Shown here: piece by piece, positions 62,847 through 64,000 of the stretch | How positions within the stretch are numbered: the stretch's first letter is position 1 | Layout: each line of letters begins with the position of its first letter | NCBI GenBank assembly: GCA_036703275.1 | Contig: DATNPK010000010.1 | Location: 1 to 64,000 of the forward strand | Length of the DNA: 64,000 nucleotides | Origin: Coleofasciculaceae cyanobacterium | GTDB lineage: Bacteria > Cyanobacteriota > Cyanobacteriia > Cyanobacteriales > Xenococcaceae | Reading direction: 5' to 3' | Made by a program: the position numbers and the translations under genes | Notes under the pieces: generated by a model | What the model was told of the DNA's origin: nothing | The model's input: the letters and a program-made list of their open reading frames with translations, nothing else | Database searches by the model: none

Positions 62847-63179
62847 ATGGTATCAAACTCAGATAATTATGGGGTTGTTTTAGTCACTGCCGTTTCATTA
62901 GCAGAGGGCAAAACCATCGCTCAAAGCTTAATTGAGTCAAAATTAGCAGCCTGCGTTAATATGTTCCCGATTGACTCATTGTATTTATGGCAGGGAAAAA
63001 TCAATCAAGACCAAGAATATCAGTTAATAATTAAAACCGATTTAAATAATTTTAGCGAGCTTGCTGAGCAAATTAAAACACTTCATAGCTATGAAGTGCC
63101 AGAAATTATTGCTTTACCAATTGTTGCAGGCTCAAGCTCCTATCTCAGTTGGTTAGGAGAAAGTCTGAAACAGCATTAA
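62847..63179 (+). CDS. cutA: Divalent-cation tolerance protein CutA1
   Basis: The 110-residue PII-like trimeric protein has VLVTAVSLAEGKTIAQSLIESKLAACVNM, of which the LAACVN core and the later LYLWQGKINQDQEYQLIIKT and LHSYEVPEIIALPI blocks are diagnostic. CutA1 was first linked to copper tolerance; its actual role is unclear. The cysteine in AACVN is present. It starts 16 bases after the pentapeptide stop. Confidence 0.93.
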   Translation: MVSNSDNYGVVLVTAVSLAEGKTIAQSLIESKLAACVNMFPIDSLYLWQGKINQDQEYQLIIKTDLNNFSELAEQIKTLHSYEVPEIIALPIVAGSSSYLSWLGESLKQH

Positions 63180-63231
63180 ATTTGACGCTCCCATCGATAA
63201 ATTTTGTTGGCTAGAGATCTGTATTTCAAAG

Positions 63232-63612
63232 TCAATCATCGTAACGAATAATATCGTCATCTCCCAAGTACTCACCATTCTGTACTTCAATCATCACCAA
63301 GGGAATTACTCCTGGGTTTTCTACTCGATGCGCCGTGTTCATCGGGACATAAGTGGACTGATTTTGCATAACTAAAGTTTCTTTGCCATTACAAATTACT
63401 TTCGCAGTACCAGAGACTACTATCCAATGTTCACTTCGATGATAGTGCATCTGGGTACTCATATGTTCCCCTGGTTTAATCTCAATCTTGTTAATACAGT
63501 ATCTTTCACCATGATCTAAATTTTTCACTTTTCCATAGGGAGGATTGCGAATACTATCATTTTCAAGTGCAGCTAAACCAGTGTCATTATTGTGATCATT
63601 TTCTTGACTCAT
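63232..63612 (-). CDS. Cupin protein, mannose-6-phosphate isomerase C-terminal type
   Basis: The 126-residue single cupin has GERYCINKIEIKPGEHMSTQMHYHRSEHW (metal-binding His-x-His...Glu-His set) and TYVPMNTAHRVENPGVIPLVMIEVQ. This domain is usually the isomerase half of bifunctional mannose-1-phosphate guanylyltransferase/isomerase. Here it stands alone with a 35-residue acidic lead. Mannose-phosphate isomerisation is possible but not certain. Confidence 0.88.
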   Translation of the reverse strand: MSQENDHNNDTGLAALENDSIRNPPYGKVKNLDHGERYCINKIEIKPGEHMSTQMHYHRSEHWIVVSGTAKVICNGKETLVMQNQSTYVPMNTAHRVENPGVIPLVMIEVQNGEYLGDDDIIRYDD

Positions 63613-63675
63613 AAATCAACTCCAGACTTTAATGTTTCTTTCTCCAGTTTAAATAAACATTACTTCATCAGCCAA

Positions 63676-64000
63676 TTAAAGTTTTTCAGCTTGATAAGTG
63701 TAAAAGTTTCCCAGTACTCCAATAGTTGCTAAATGATAGTTAGTCAAAGGAGGAGGCAAAACAAGATCTGCTTGATAGATACTAAATAGTAAAAAGTTTT
63801 GCCGCTTTGTCTGCTGTCTAAGGACTTGGGCTAAGTAAGGACTGGCCGTATTGACTAAGATATGACATTGACCTTCTAGCCATACTCCCATGTCTTCACT
63901 AACCTGAGTGCAGACTTTATCTTTTAACTGTGTTTTGAGGGTAGCATCAGCATACTGTTGATATTTTTGTTCTCCTGGATTAGTCAAAAAAGCGATCGCA
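63676..64000 (-). CDS. DUF4359 protein, 5' end beyond the window
   Basis: The visible 108 residues begin in mid-gene (AIAFLTNPGEQKYQQYADAT). A TTG at 63987 is in frame, but the frame is open to the window edge, and the family has a preceding membrane helix. The domain contains LKDKVCTQV, CHILVNTASPYLAQVLRQQT and RQNFLLFSIYQADLV, typical of the cyanobacterial DUF4359. Function unknown. Confidence 0.75.
   Translation of the reverse strand, partial: AIAFLTNPGEQKYQQYADATLKTQLKDKVCTQVSEDMGVWLEGQCHILVNTASPYLAQVLRQQTKRQNFLLFSIYQADLVLPPPLTNYHLATIGVLGNFYTYQAEKL

Overview
The window is chromosomal DNA of a cyanobacterium. The evidence is an NDH-1 subunit NdhD, a CruP-type carotenoid-cyclase homologue, several pentapeptide-repeat proteins, DUF3122 and DUF4359 proteins, an RRM-type Rbp, a PII protein, HetC/HetP-type genes and very frequent GCGATCGC (HIP1) octamers in AT-rich DNA. 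The mix of nif11/radical-SAM remnants, C39 exporters, many dispersed palindromes and many broken genes fits a large-genome, non-model lineage of the Pleurocapsa/Chroococcidiopsis kind. That placement is inference.

Layout. 0-9 kb: metal and sulfur genes. A FUR-family operator lies between an FAD oxidoreductase and a decayed hemB. LysR, SPFH, a Crp-type regulator and an orphan cysA follow, then two adjacent CadD-type transporters that are both broken. 9-14 kb: a hicBA pair with a frameshifted toxin, a pentapeptide protein, a CPBP protease with an integron attC-like site at its 3' end, and a TauE/PAP2 pair. 14.5-17.5 kb: a graveyard of truncated genes (IS1-like, HicA, GTPase, rhomboid, radical SAM/SPASM, Nif11). 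18-27.3 kb: a peptide-export island with HlyD adaptor, HetP-like protein, HetC-like C39 ABC exporter, TnpB, a double-glycine peptide, a parvulin-like protein, a small conserved-looking protein and a second double-glycine peptide. 27.3-30.5 kb: an IS5-like relic, an acetyltransferase, an IsrB with its probable omega RNA, and a MITE-like inverted repeat. 30.5-64 kb: mostly intact core genes (cruP, rbp, mgtE, crp, PII, ackA, glgX, signalling proteins, ndhD, dacB, plsX-fabH, cutA). This part also holds a 2-kb tandem duplication of a CPA1 antiporter and a frameshifted pentapeptide gene.

The most interesting system is the export island. The HetP-like protein encoded between the adaptor and the exporter carries near its C-terminus a sequence ([18 protein letters not shown]) that matches the leaders of the two small peptides downstream (DLSFIE...LGG and DISFLE...LAGG). 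The HetC-like exporter has an intact Cys/His/Asp C39 protease, so all three could be substrates of the same leader peptidase/exporter. A HetP domain physically joined to an export leader is the lead I rate highest.

At least nine genes carry simple lesions (in-frame stops, one-base shifts, truncations). These are either real decay or assembly errors, and read-level checking would decide.
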